64,000 bases of DNA from Timema cristinae. Taxonomy: Eukaryota; Arthropoda; Insecta; Phasmatodea; Timematidae. Positions 11,801 through 22,528 of this stretch are shown in pieces. Both the position numbers and the translations under genes were made by a program. Where the stretch lies: assembly GCA_039000515.1 (NCBI GenBank), contig JBCFYV010000232.1, positions 1-64,000 of the forward strand, in the 5' to 3' direction. How positions within the stretch are numbered: the stretch's first letter is position 1; the number at the start of each line of letters is the position of its first letter. A model generated the notes under the pieces. That model saw only the letters and a list, made by a program, of their open reading frames with translations. It did not search any database and was not told the origin of the DNA.

Positions 11801-14638
11801 TATTAGACTGTACGTAAGAATATACTACAGTCGACGTATTGAGGTGGATTACATTAAATCAATGGATATTTTATAAAATACGCTTATTTGAGGTATTTAA
11901 CGTTCGTTTTATGATTCAATGAGAGCACGAGAATTTCTATGAGCCAGCGCGAAAGGACCTTCCAATTTTTAGCGGGAAAGGTATTCTAACATACCTTCCA
12001 CCGTTATTTTACATGCACACAATATTACATTAAATCAATGGATATTTTTTTAAATGGGCTTATTTGAGGTAAATTGATATATCACCTAAAAGCGATATAA
12101 AATGTTTTTCAACGCATTTACAATTACCACGCGCTCCTCTCTTGTTCACTCTATCAAAATAAGATCTACTTTTGAAAATATGTCTAGATTGACGCTCAAT
12201 ATGTCGACGTTTAAATGACTGAAGGGGACGTTTAAACTCGTGTCTTCAACTGATTCCATTTTACGAAAGGGCTTATTTGAGGTATTTAACGTGCATTTTC
12301 TGATTCAATCAGAGCACGAGAATTTCTATGAGCCAGCGCGAAAGGGCCTTCCAATTTTTACCGGAAAAGGTATTCTAACATACCTTCCAGCGTTATTTTA
12401 CATGTACACAATCAACATGTGACATACGTTTTTACTTACCCATCCGAAGGAAGTTGTGCTACTGATTTTTATCTCTCAAGAAAAATCAGTTGACTTCGGC
12501 AGGGTTTGAATCCGGGGCCCTGATGTGAGCACTTTATTTCCAATACCACTGAGGTCGACTAATGTTATTTTTTTTGCTAGCCTAGCCCCAGATATAATTT
12601 TTCTTCAAATTTGTACCCCAAAGTTTTTTGGTTTATAATGCAATCTAAAACTATTCTATACTCTACATGTAAAATAAATTAAATAAGGTACATCCAAAAT
12701 AATATATTAAATAATAAGCTTTTTCACCCTGTATATATATTTTTACGTGCCCCCTAAATATATCTTTGCGAACCCCATATTGAATATTACTGCCTTATAT
12801 TATCGTGTATTAAGGTAGATGTATCGAGACGGCTGATTGGATAAACTCTGAGTCACCACACAAAGGCGGTTGTCCAACTGATTTTTATATCGATGGGAAG
12901 TACAGTTTTGATTTCCGTTTGAGTGTACTAAAGGGGCTTTTACAAAACAAAACCAAAATAGAGTCTCACATTTCCTCTAAGTAATTTCTGGTACATTTCT
13001 TCTAAGTTATCCCAATCGATTTGTGATAATAAATTGATATCCTGAACTCGAGTGGTAATACGCACATTTATATTTCTTACTACCCTCCTCGGGAGGGCGT
13101 AGTTGGCTAACGCGCTAGTCGTGTTGAGCTCGGGGGCGTGGAGATCGAGGTTCGAATCTCGGTCAAGTGAAGTGGGGTGGTTTTTCCTGAATGATTTTCC
13201 ACGCAAATATGGCTTCACTTCATCTAATTCAACCTTCCTAATTACTAATCCATCAGCGTAATTAATACTTAAAGCGTATAACCCGAACGAGTAGTAAGAC
13301 GCGGTGCTACATAATTGAGACAACGTTTGAAATAAACACTATGTAATAGAAGAGGGGGTGGCAAATATATTATTTCAGTGAACATACTATAAAAAATGAA
13401 TAGTGTGTTATCTCGAATTGCATAAACAAAGACGCTTTATTTCAGCGAACCTCCTATTTAAATACTATTTTATTTCAAACACAAAATTGTCTTTTTTTAG
13501 CGAGAATACAATATAAACAGCAACTATAATGTGTCCTCCCTTATCTTCTTTGAACAGATAAAGCCACCTTATTAAAGCGAACATACTATAAAAATACTAT
13601 TTTATTTCAGACACAAAATTGTCTTATTTTAGCGAGGATACAATATAAACAGCAACTATAATGTGTCCTCCCTTATCTTCTTTGCGCAGATAAAGCCGCC
13701 TTATTTAAGCGAACCTACTATTTTTAAATATTTTATTTCAGAGACAAAATTGTCTTATTTTAGCGAGAATACAATATAAACAGCAACTATAATGGGTCGT
13801 CCCTTATCTTATTTGCAGAGATAAAGCCGCCTTATCTAAGCGGACATACTATAAAATTCTATAGTGAGCTTATTTCAATCACAAAGTCGTCTTATTTTAA
13901 CGAACATACAATAAAAACAGCAACTATTATGTGTCCTCCCTTATCTTCTTTGCACAGATAAAGCCGCTTTATTTAAGCGAACCTACTATAAAATTCTATA
14001 GCGAGCTGTCAATGTGATGGTGACGTCACACACCCATTACTACTGACGTCAATTTCTTACGTCACAGACTACCATACAAATATTTTAATTACACCATAGT
14101 CTCATACGTTATTATTACAGTTGCTGGCTCAGAGCGGCATTGAAGCCATACATCATTGAAGCGTTCCTTCTAAGTTATCCCAATCTATTTGTGATAATAA
14201 ATTGATATCCTGAACTCGAGTGGTAATACGCACATTTATATTTCTTACTACCCTCCTCGGGGGCGTAGTTGGCTAACGCGCTAGTCGTGTTGAGCTCGGG
14301 GGGCGTGGAGATCGAGGTTCGAATCTCGGTCAAGTGCTGTGACATCCAAATGCGGGCTGACGTCACACGGCAAGGCTGACCTCACTCACTGAATTCATAT
14401 ACACTTAAAAAAAACTTGTCCGCGACAGAAATTATCTTGGCGGTGACCTTTTAAGACTGACCTCCCCCACCTGACGTCACTCACTACAGTTGATGGCTCA
14501 GGGCGGGTCTATACCTGACATACGTCATTGAAAACGTCAATCTACGCACGACATACGTCATTGAAACGTCATTTACATACTCTCATACGTCAAATTATGA
14601 ATAATTATCGACTGAACAAAGTCGGGCTTTTACTACTC
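8830..14638 (-). repeat. Right arm of the 12-kb inverted duplication
   Basis: Mirror image of 2685-8368. It repeats all features of the left arm in opposite orientation: an F1 SINE at about 9735-9918, F2 in F1 at about 10535-10970, the 91-bp array at about 11050-11320, the MITE-like unit at 11425-11655, the dispersed repeat pair at about 11880-12470, an F1 SINE at 13098-13312, the minisatellite at 13375-14005 and the TGACGT cluster at 14015-14600. Compared with the left arm it has one extra minisatellite unit and several single-base length changes in homopolymers, for example near 13131, 13173 and 12896. Confidence 0.93.
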
Positions 14639-15119
14639 CAAAGTAGGTGTTATTTTTGCTCTTTTCTCAGCCCAACAGTCCCACTTTCATGCAGCCTTAA
14701 GGAGGCAGCATGGGTACAAATCCTGTGCCACTCTAATATTGCAGTTTGGCTTCCCCACTTTGAACATAAAATAACTTTTTTTTTTCTGTTTCATATACAA
14801 AATCTGCCATAGGCTCCACCTTGGGTACGAGTAAGGTCACTTCAAAGTCTGATATCTACATAAGCAAAGCTCCCCCCTGTTTCAACTGTAGTGCAAATGA
14901 GGGCGTTATTATCTCACCATTTGAATTACGTCCAATGAACCTATTATGTCAGATTATTAGTTAGAGATGAGACGACACTCTTCAGAACAGTTAGAAGGTA
15001 GCCACACAGTAGATAACGAGGGAAAAGAAAAAGGTGGTGTTAAAATTACCCTCTTTATAAATGAGGTCTTACAAACAGCACCCTTTGCCTCCTCTAAAAT
15101 TCAAAGTAAATTAGCGGGA
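14639..15119. other. No gene seen
   Basis: Sequence just outside the palindrome. The 94-residue frame at 14528-14812 runs across the palindrome edge and has no recognisable domain. Confidence 0.4.
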
Positions 15120-15560
15120 GAATGTTAACAAAATCTTGCTGTTTGAGATGGTCAGTCAAGTTCTGCCCTGTTTAACTTCCTTCTTGAAGTAACGAGAGTG
15201 AATAAACTTAAATTAGTGAGAGAAACTTAATTTTTTATTTTATATATTGGTAAAACTTCGGGGGTTTTTGACCTACATATTTTTACAAGGTAATCGGTCA
15301 GGTTCCTCGTGAGTTGAAGTTAAGGATCAGGTTCTTGAGTCACTGATTACTAAGAGAGAGAAGGAAAAGTTATGTAGGGATTTCATGCACCGATTTCAGT
15401 TCCCACAGGAATCTTTTAGACTTTTCATTCTGGCCATATCAGAAGATGCAGAATTATTAAACCTGCGTTTCACAAAGAGATAGAGAGAGATAGTGGATAT
15501 AATTTTGGAGAATGTTTCACCCCTTACCCATAAACAATTTGTATTTGCGTTCAAATCTAG
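15120..15560 (+). pseudogene. Gag-like relic of a Gypsy retroelement
   Basis: A short stretch (about 15382-15440) reads with HRFQFPQESF-like spacing and charged and aromatic residues as in Gypsy gag, broken by stops on either side. The call rests on the clear protease and reverse-transcriptase relic immediately downstream on the same strand; on its own it would be weak. Confidence 0.35.
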
Positions 15561-15894
15561 CACCCTTTCAGAGATTTATTTTTAGCGTCTAATATTGAAG
15601 GAACAATGCGTCCAATCTTGAGGCCCATCCAGCAAGTTCCTATAATAGAAACACTTCTGCTGCAGGCGCACGCAACCTCCCATTGACAGGAACCTGACCC
15701 ATTAGACCATCAACCAATGTAACTCAGGGATTGCCCTCTAGTAAACCGAGCTCTCTTCCTGATAGATCTAAAGTTAGATGTTTTCGTCACCTCCAACTCG
15801 GCCAATACCAACACCAATCACCTGCGGGAAACTTGTAGCCACATATTGCTAGTGGTGGTTCCGCTCCACGTGAGGTTAATGGATGTAAGAATCC

Positions 15895-16995
15895 CCTTCC
15901 ACCCATTATTCAGTTTGAGATTGGTTCTAAAGTAGGTAACGCGTTATTGGACACGCGTTTATGTGGTTCATTTATCAGTTATGAGTTTCTTGAAAAAATT
16001 GGAAAAGGTTATGAACGTTCCCTTTGTAGTGGGAAATGAAAATATGTTAGTTGTTGATAAACAAATTTCCCCATTTATAAAAATTGCTGGGTTTATTTGG
16101 AAGCGAGATTTGTTTTGTCCCCCCTCCACTCTTTACGATGTGTTTTTCTGGAACAACTTTCTTTTGCAGACTGGGGCCATTTTGAACATGGTACGTGGAG
16201 ATGTGATTTATGGTTTTTCGCCCAGAGTTTGTATTTCCTTCAATGATGTCTCCAATACCTCTTCAGTTATGAACTTGAGTGATAGTGAAGAAATTATTCA
16301 CCGTCACTACAGAAGTACCTTGACGGTTTCACCTTTAGGTTAGGGAGATGTGACGTTTTCCCGTACGAGAATGTTGTTGAGAATAATATCCCGGTTAGAT
16401 CTGGTTCGTACTCTTGTGCTCCCCCAAAGATGAAGATGTGTTTGATGATTTGGAGAAAAAAAGTGTAATTCACCCTCTAAGTTGCCTTATGCTAGCCCGG
16501 CATTTATTATTCCTAAAATGGTGAGGGACACCACTTAGTCGTCGATTACCAAAAGATAACTTAAAATATCCAAATTGACCCTTATCTCATGTCTAGCGCG
16601 GAGTCTGCCTTCCAACACCTAGGTAGAGCTAGAGTGTTTAGTTTTATTGATCTCAATGCTATTTTCTTGGAGTGCTCTTTGTCTGAATCTTCCAAGAAAT
16701 ATAGGCAGATCTTAAATTTAAAAATGAGTTAAATTATATTGACATCTGTGCTTAAACTGATAGTCTTGAGGAATACGTTGTTCATTTTGAAAACATCTTA
16801 GGTAGATTGCGTAACTGTTTGACTGTGAATCCTGATAAGATCACTTGGGCTAAACCATCCATAAAATATCTAGGTTATGTAATGTCTTCTGGAAATTTAT
16901 TAATAGATCTTGAACTTACGAAACCTTTAATCGATTAACCTCCTCTCAAGGATCTTAAAGGCGTCATGAGTTTTATTGGCATGTGTGCCTATAAT
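15895..16995 (+). pseudogene. Gypsy/Ty3 pol relic: protease and reverse transcriptase
   Basis: Reading the plus strand across several frames shows a retropepsin-like active-site region (ALLDT near 15945-15957, followed by R where glycine is expected), then the RT N-terminal region (SPYASPAFII near 16480, LVVDY near 16535, QIDPY and HLGRARVFSFIDLNA near 16570-16660), a damaged YIDD-type box near 16738, and the following palm/thumb region (DKITWAKPSIKYLGYV near 16835-16880). In a working enzyme these steps copy element RNA to DNA in cytoplasmic particles. Here there are many stops and frameshifts, and the segment between the SLSESSKKYRQ region and the YID box is mostly deleted. No LTRs were identified. 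The 126-residue open frame at 15963-16343 is an out-of-frame shadow of this relic. Confidence 0.8.
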
Positions 16996-17324
16996 TAATG
17001 ATTCATATAGATATTTTCGGAGATTGCTGCTCCTCTGAACTGTTTATTAAGAGCATTTATATTTTTTAAAGAGATTATATGAAACTATGCTGTTTCTTGT
17101 AGTTTAACTGAAAATTATCAAGTATTACTTTTGATCGTATTGTTAATTATATATACATATTATTTAGTTAATTAAATTATATTCTCATCGTTCTCCTCTG
17201 ATTTATCTTTCTGTCATCCCACCAAAAAAAGGTACCGACGTTAATGAAAATTTACCTCTTGTCAGTTAACACTTATTTTTTTTATGGATATCTGGTGTAT
17301 GAAGCCATCCGGTTGGAGAAAATT

Positions 17325-17357
<33 letters not shown>

Positions 17358-18439
17358 GGTGCAATCTTCATATTGGTCTCACTGCAATTTTCTTCTTTAT
17401 TTTCTTGGTTAGTTTGTACGTCCTCTCCCTGTCCCATGAAGATGCAGTATACATACAGTATAAACATTATCACTGGACAATTAAAATAAATAAATATTCC
17501 ATTAAAATAACTACATTTATCAAGATGTTAATGTGGATCAGTGACATTTTTGATGCATTTATTTTTATTACATAAATAAAATAACATACATGAAAATTAT
17601 TTACGCAACAGAAAGTATAATTTTAAATAGTTTAAAATTTTAAAGTTATTAAAAATAATCTAACACCAAAATTATATGTCAATCATACTCTATAATCTAA
17701 TTCATTTGGTCCTGATTGTGCTCCAGATAATTAGAATATTTTCTGCTTAATCAAATCGTTTATTTGCAGTATCTACCAATTTCTACGGTGTTAATTTCAA
17801 TATTTATGTTCCAATATATCATTAAGATTATTTTTGTTTATTTTAATCGCAGAAAATAATCACCAAAAATTAAAAAGTTATTCCAAACATTAATAGCTTT
17901 TCAGAACAATGGCTTCTTAATTTGGAATAGTTGTTTCTAAAATATATCAAGTAATCTGATACTCCAACACTGCTATATTTAGATTTAAAAATAAGAATTA
18001 CGCTGCAGTTTTGCTAGTTACATTTGTTTATCCTTCACATTTTCCACTCTTATATAAAAAGATTTACCTACTAATATAAAGTCTGAATCAACTATTCGAA
18101 CATCTATAAAGCTAGCTCAATTTTTTAAATATAGTAATTTTTGTAACTGCAATACTTTGCTTACAAAACAATAAATATAAATAAATTATTTCAAAATTAT
18201 TTCTACATAAATATTTACTCTTTTACTTTTCATGAAAAACCAAAAAGTTCTAATCAATTTACTGCTTTCCCTTAGAAAGAAGTTTTCTCTCAAGCGAAGA
18301 TAATGATCTAAAAACACACTTCAATATTGGAGAATCAAGACAATACTTACAATAATTTTACCGACGCCGTATCGGCGTGAAGAGTGTTAGCTCCTGCCGG
18401 TAGAGAAAGGTTGATGCCAAGCTGGAGTACTTCGAAGTT
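16996..18439. other. AT-rich spacer with a CA/TA microsatellite
   Basis: A (CA)n(TA)n run lies at about 17325-17358. A short GC palindrome (gacgccgtatcggcgtg, near 18362) could form a hairpin. No coding signal is visible. The 81-residue frame at 17244 crosses the microsatellite and is chance. Confidence 0.5.
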
Positions 18440-19129
18440 TCAAAAATTCACCTCCTCGTAAAGCGTCTTTATAGCACCACTTTTTTGATCATCTATTTAC
18501 CTCTGGTCTCAAAGTTTGATACAATTTCCTCAATTTTTAGCTCATTTAGAGCATCCTTATTCTTTACATGGTTTCTTAGCGTGGGTCAGTTTGATAGCAA
18601 TACCTCCTTTATGAAACTTTAAATACATGTATGGTTTAAATCTCTATATTATTTATTCATTTATCTCCCTCCAAAGCCCGTTTGGACTTACATTCTTATT
18701 TACATGGTTTGTTGATCTGAGTCACTCCAATTTTCTACACTTACCTCCCAACTTAGCCTGGTTAGCGCACCCTTCTTCATTACATGTTTTTTTAGTCTGA
18801 GTCCCTACATGTTTTATACATTTACCTCCTTTCTGAGCCCTTTAGTCGCACCCTTCTCCATTACAATGTTTTCTGGTATGGTTCCCTCCATGTTTTCTAC
18901 ATATACGTCACAAATTAGCCTGGTTAGCGCACCCTTCTTCATTACATGGTTTTTTGGTCAGATACCCTCCATGTTTTATACATTTACCTCCTTTGTTTGC
19001 CCTTTTATAGCACCTTTCTTCTTTACAATGATATATGCTACGAGTCCCTTCCTGTTTTATACATTTACTTCCTTTCTGAGCCCTTTTGTCGATCCCTTCT
19101 TCTTTAGAATGATATATGCTAAAGGTACC
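18440..19129 (-). pseudogene. Decayed downstream extension of the zinc-repeat array
   Basis: The 27-residue repeats of the terminal exon continue past its stop codon (TGA at 19130-19132), at first in the same reading frame, with at least six further recognisable units down to about 18690 and traces to about 18440. Several carry lost cysteines or in-frame stops (for example glycine codons turned to TGA near 18917 and 19130). The mature protein probably once continued here. Either a nonsense change shortened it, or array decay from the 3' end is tolerated. Confidence 0.75.
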
Positions 19130-20713
19130 TCAATGATTTATAAATTTACCTCCTTTCTGAGTCCTTTTATAGCACCCGTCTTCCTTACAATGATATATAC
19201 TACGGGTCCCTCCATGTTTTGTACATTTACCACCTTTCGTTGCCCATTTGTCGCACCCTTCTTCATTACAATGCGTCATACTTTGGTCCCTCCAAGTTTC
19301 TACATTTACCTCCTTTATGAGCCCATTTGTCACACCCTTCTTCATTACATGGTTTTTTGTTCTTAGTCCCTCCATGTTTGATACATTTACCTCCTTTCTT
19401 TGCCCTTTTATAGCACCTTTCTTCTTTACAATGATATATACTACGGTCCCTCCATGTGTTACACATTTACCTCCTTTCTGAGCCCATTTGTCGCACCCTT
19501 CTTCATTACAATGCGTTATACTTTTGGTCCCACCATGTTTTCTACATTTACCTCCTTTCTCAGCCCTTTTGTCACACCCTTCTTCATTACATGTTTTTTT
19601 GGTCTTAATCCCTCCATGTTTTATACATTTACCTCCTTTCTGAGCCCATTTGTCACACCCTACTTCTTTACATGGATATATTGTTTTAGTCCCTGTCTGT
19701 TTTATACATTTGCCTCCCAACCTAGCCTGGATAGCGCACCCTTCTTCATTACAATGGTTTCTGATATGGGTCCCTCTATGTTTTATACATTTACCTCTCA
19801 AATTAGCCTGGTTAGCGCACCCTTCTTCACTACATGGTTTTTTGGTCCGAGTTCCTCCATGTTTTATACATTTACCTCCTTTATTTGCCCTTTTATAGCA
19901 CCCTTCTTCTGTACAATGATATATGATACAGATCCCTCCATGTTTTATACATTTACCTCCTTTCTGAGCCCATTTGTCGCACCCTTCTTCTTTACAATGA
20001 TTTATACTTTGGATCCCTCCATGTTTTCTACATTTACCTCCTTTCTGAGCCCATTTGTCGCACCCTTTTTCATTACAATGCGTTATACTTTGGGTCCCTC
20101 CATGTTTTCTACATTTACCTCCTTTCTGAGCCCTTTTGTCGCACCCTTTTTCATAACAATGCGTTATACTTTGGATCTCTCCATGTTTTCTACATTTACC
20201 TCCTTTCTGAGGCCTTTTGTCACACCCTTCTTCTTTACAATAATATATGCATTGTGTCACTCCATGTTTGATACATCTACCTCGTTTCCTAGCCTGTTTA
20301 ATGCAACCTTCTTCTTTACATTGTTTTATGATCTGAGTCCCTCCATATTTTAAACATTTATCTCCTTTCAGAGCCCGTTTAGTGCATCCTTCTACTTTAC
20401 ATAGTTTCGAGTTCTGCGTCCCTCCCTTCAAAGGATTAGACGCTCCATGTTTCCAACATTTTCCTCTATTTGATGATATTTTATCGCCACTTTCTTCTTT
20501 CCATAGTTTAATGTTCTGTGTCATTCCGTGTTTGATACATTTACCTCCCTTCTGAACCCATTTAGAGCAACCTTTTTCTTCGCATAGTTTATTGTTCTGT
20601 GACCCTCCATGCTTGATACATTTAAATCTCTTCAAAATTATGCCATTGCTTCTAGTATGAGAAGTACAATATTGTTCTATCGGAATTGATAATGTGAGGT
20701 TTTCTTGAAGTTT
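19130..20713 (-). CDS. Terminal exon: tandem CX4CX9CX2H zinc-knuckle repeats
   Basis: This is the last and largest coding exon of the minus-strand gene that starts at 26757. It opens in phase 0 directly after a good acceptor (pyrimidine-rich tract ending ttacag, 20714-20716) and runs 527 codons. From about residue 15 it consists of about 19 tandem 27-residue units of the form C-x4-C-x9-C-x2-H, usually reading GCDKWAQKGGKC(I/R)KHGG. Each unit offers three cysteines and a histidine, enough to bind one zinc ion. Repeats of this type occur in proteins often annotated 'WRKY19-like' in plants, oomycetes and invertebrates. Their function is unknown; nucleic-acid binding is an inference. Unit 3 has lost its cysteines. 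Units 16 and 17 are read out of frame because of three single-base deletions, and the frame is restored in unit 18. The last unit has phenylalanine in place of its third cysteine. The long plus-strand frames over 18809-20353 are antisense shadows. Confidence 0.85.
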   Translation of the reverse strand, partial: KLQENLTLSIPIEQYCTSHTRSNGIILKRFKCIKHGGSQNNKLCEEKGCSKWVQKGGKCIKHGMTQNIKLWKEESGDKISSNRGKCWKHGASNPLKGGTQNSKLCKVEGCTKRALKGDKCLKYGGTQIIKQCKEEGCIKQARKRGRCIKHGVTQCIYYCKEEGCDKRPQKGGKCRKHGEIQSITHCYEKGCDKRAQKGGKCRKHGGTQSITHCNEKGCDKWAQKGGKCRKHGGIQSINHCKEEGCDKWAQKGGKCIKHGGICIIYHCTEEGCYKRANKGGKCIKHGGTRTKKPCSEEGCANQANLRGKCIKHRGTHIRNHCNEEGCAIQARLGGKCIKQTGTKTIYPCKEVGCDKWAQKGGKCIKHGGIKTKKTCNEEGCDKRAEKGGKCRKHGGTKSITHCNEEGCDKWAQKGGKCVTHGGTVVYIIVKKKGAIKGQRKEVNVSNMEGLRTKNHVMKKGVTNGLIKEVNVETWRDQSMTHCNEEGCDKWATKGGKCTKHGGTRSIYHCKEDGCYKRTQKGGKFINH

Positions 20714-21060
20714 CTGTAATAAAGAAATTAAATAAAATAAGTTTGACAAAAAAACATGTAAATTGTGTTGTTCATTGAATATTAAATAGTCATTCGGATT
20801 AGAAAGAGTACAAATAAATAAAACATATTGGAAATCTTAAAGCACGGTAGTGTTTTTGTGTATCGGGGCAGAATTTTCTATAAAAATGGAAGTAGGGTTG
20901 GGGAAATCGACAAACGAGTAAATGTATCTCTGAGAATGATGGATTTGTGTAGATTTTTATTATTAGTTATGTATTAATGAAAGAGGCAAAGATGTCAGTA
21001 TCAATTTTAACGCCAACATTGTTGTGTATGTTTGTAAGTAGAAACACAAGAGCCAGGTGA

Positions 21061-21330
21061 TTGGGGTCAGAAAGAAATATCTAAAATATTTGTGAAAACT
21101 TATGAAAGAGTCTTCTGATAATGATTGGTTTGGGCATGTTGAGAAGAAGAGTGTGAATCAGGTGATGGAACAAATATATTAAGAAGAATGTGTAGATTAA
21201 AAGGGAGAGGCCATGTAAGACCTGTTGAAGAATGTGTAAATAATCAAACCTTAAGGTTTTTATAAATAAAAGAGCATAGGCCTATACGATTGGGTGATGT
21301 TGATAAAGCAGTACAGAATTGTTGTTTTTT
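21061..21330 (+). pseudogene. Fragment of a non-LTR retrotransposon RT tail
   Basis: In one frame the translation reads WFGHVEKK, then KGRGHVRPVEECV and a DVDKAVQN-like end, the layout of the domain just after the reverse transcriptase in many LINE-type ORFs (R-W-x-GHV-x-R, then a GRGRP-like stretch). Stops interrupt it. Only this C-terminal piece is present. Confidence 0.55.
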
Positions 21331-21759
21331 GAGCTATATGCACATATTCTTGGCTACCTCGTGAGGGAACGGCGAGATTAGATATGTATTGATACATAGT
21401 GGTGATATCGACCACGAAATATATTTTTTTTTAAAAAAGTATGAGGAAAAGTACAGATAGTTTAAGCAATTCAAAGATTATTCAATAAATATAATTACTT
21501 ATTAAGATATAATGCACATTACTATAATGAAACTTTGTAACAATACAATCTTCGTATTGTACAATAGTTACCCCACCCAACCTGATTCTACATGCTTCAT
21601 CACGTATAACATACTACCCGCTCCTTAATAACTCCGACGTAACCTATAATAGTACTGTTCACTATTATAGCCCAATGCAGCCCAACCATCTCACATCAAT
21701 TAAACATTCTTTATTCATCCATTATTGTCCGTCTACGAAACGAGTTGTTCGTCACGTAC

Positions 21760-21783
21760 CTTGAATCTCCAAGCTGACATCAT
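21760..21783 (-). CDS. Candidate 8-codon first exon (MMSAWRFK)
   Basis: On the minus strand, ATGATG (21778-21783) starts a short frame MMSAWRFK that ends in phase 0 at a strong donor, AAG|GTACGTG (21753-21759). It lies at the downstream end of a GC-richer, CpG-containing island. The peptide resembles, from memory, the extreme N-terminus of the insect pod1/coronin-7 family, where a short first exon would be reasonable. It could equally be an alternative first exon of the zinc-repeat gene, whose last exon 1.0 kb downstream also begins in phase 0. No second coronin exon was found in the window. Confidence 0.35.
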
Positions 21784-22130
21784 TAGAATCCTGCCAAGTC
21801 AAAACGGCCCGGCTGGGTCGCGGACGACTACAAGAAATGTCCAAAGCTGTAACCGACCCGAGAAAAAATTATGACTAAACGAAGTTTCTGAGGGTCAAGC
21901 TGACAAATCAAATCTGCGCAGTGTTGCCACCTGGGGGAAGACCATAGCAACCGTCACCTAGCAACAGACGCTTCCAACGGCTGTCGAGTGATCAACTTCA
22001 AATATTCGTGTTTTGCTGCAATGCGTCGGCTGACGGCCAATCAGCGACCAGGAAGAAAGAAGAGACTGATCTATGATGACGTGATGCCTGGGGTTACGTG
22101 ACTGGCTTGAATATGAACTTTCCCCCCCTT
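21784..22130 (-). promoter_or_regulatory. GC-richer promoter-like island
   Basis: This stretch is clearly richer in GC and CpG than its surroundings. It contains an X-box (21953-21965), a CCAAT box in inverse orientation for a minus-strand gene (22037-22041), and CRE/E-box-like sites (tgacgtgat near 22077, ttacgtgac near 22094). It lies directly upstream of the candidate start codon at 21783. Confidence 0.5.
21953..21965 (+). promoter_or_regulatory. X-box (RFX-type site)
   Basis: GTCACC-T-AGCAAC fits the palindromic RFX consensus GTNRCC-N(1-3)-RGYAAC at every fixed position. RFX factors drive ciliary genes in animals, and X-boxes usually lie within about 200 bases of the start codon. The candidate ATG on the minus strand is about 170 bases away. 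Confidence 0.45.
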
Positions 22131-22189
22131 TGTTTTGTGAGCTAGATTCAGAAATAATATATATAAGTGTATAAAAATTGTATAACCAC

Positions 22190-22265
22190 AGAGCATTGCC
22201 AGGGGGCGAGGTGGACAGAGCATTGCCAGAGGGCGAGGTGGACAGAGCTTTGCCACAGAGCGTTG
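22190..22265 (+). repeat. Short GC-rich tandem repeat, about 26 bp
   Basis: Two and a half units of gcattgccag(g/a)gggcgagg followed by tggacaga, the last degenerate. Small open frames on both strands here are caused by the repeat. Confidence 0.7.
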
Positions 22266-22406
22266 CCAGGGGGCATTGGGATCAGAGCGTTGTATGACAG
22301 CGTTACGTGTATGGAGGTCCTGGAGGAGGGACCAGGGAGTTTGGACCGATTGGTATCATTAAATTTCATTTATAGAAACAGCATGACAGGTATCTGGGTC
22401 ATGGAG

Positions 22407-22528
22407 GATAGACCGGGAAATTTAATTTGTTTAATATAAATGGACTCTTTTTTTATTTGCTTATTATGATAGACCGGGAAATTTAATTTGTTTAATATAA
22501 ATGGACTCTTTTTTGTTTGCTTATTATG
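22407..22528 (+). repeat. Two-copy 61-bp tandem duplication
   Basis: Units start at 22407 and 22468 with gatagaccgggaaatttaat and are almost identical, so the duplication is recent. Confidence 0.85.

Noticed and set aside
15963..16343. 126-codon ORF as a gene of its own
   Set aside because: It is out of frame with the protease and reverse-transcriptase relic that occupies the same strand.
18809..20353. Long plus-strand ORFs (185 and 317 codons) rich in F, S and T
   Set aside because: They are antisense shadows of the zinc-repeat exon. The minus strand has conserved cysteines, splice sites and matching upstream exons.
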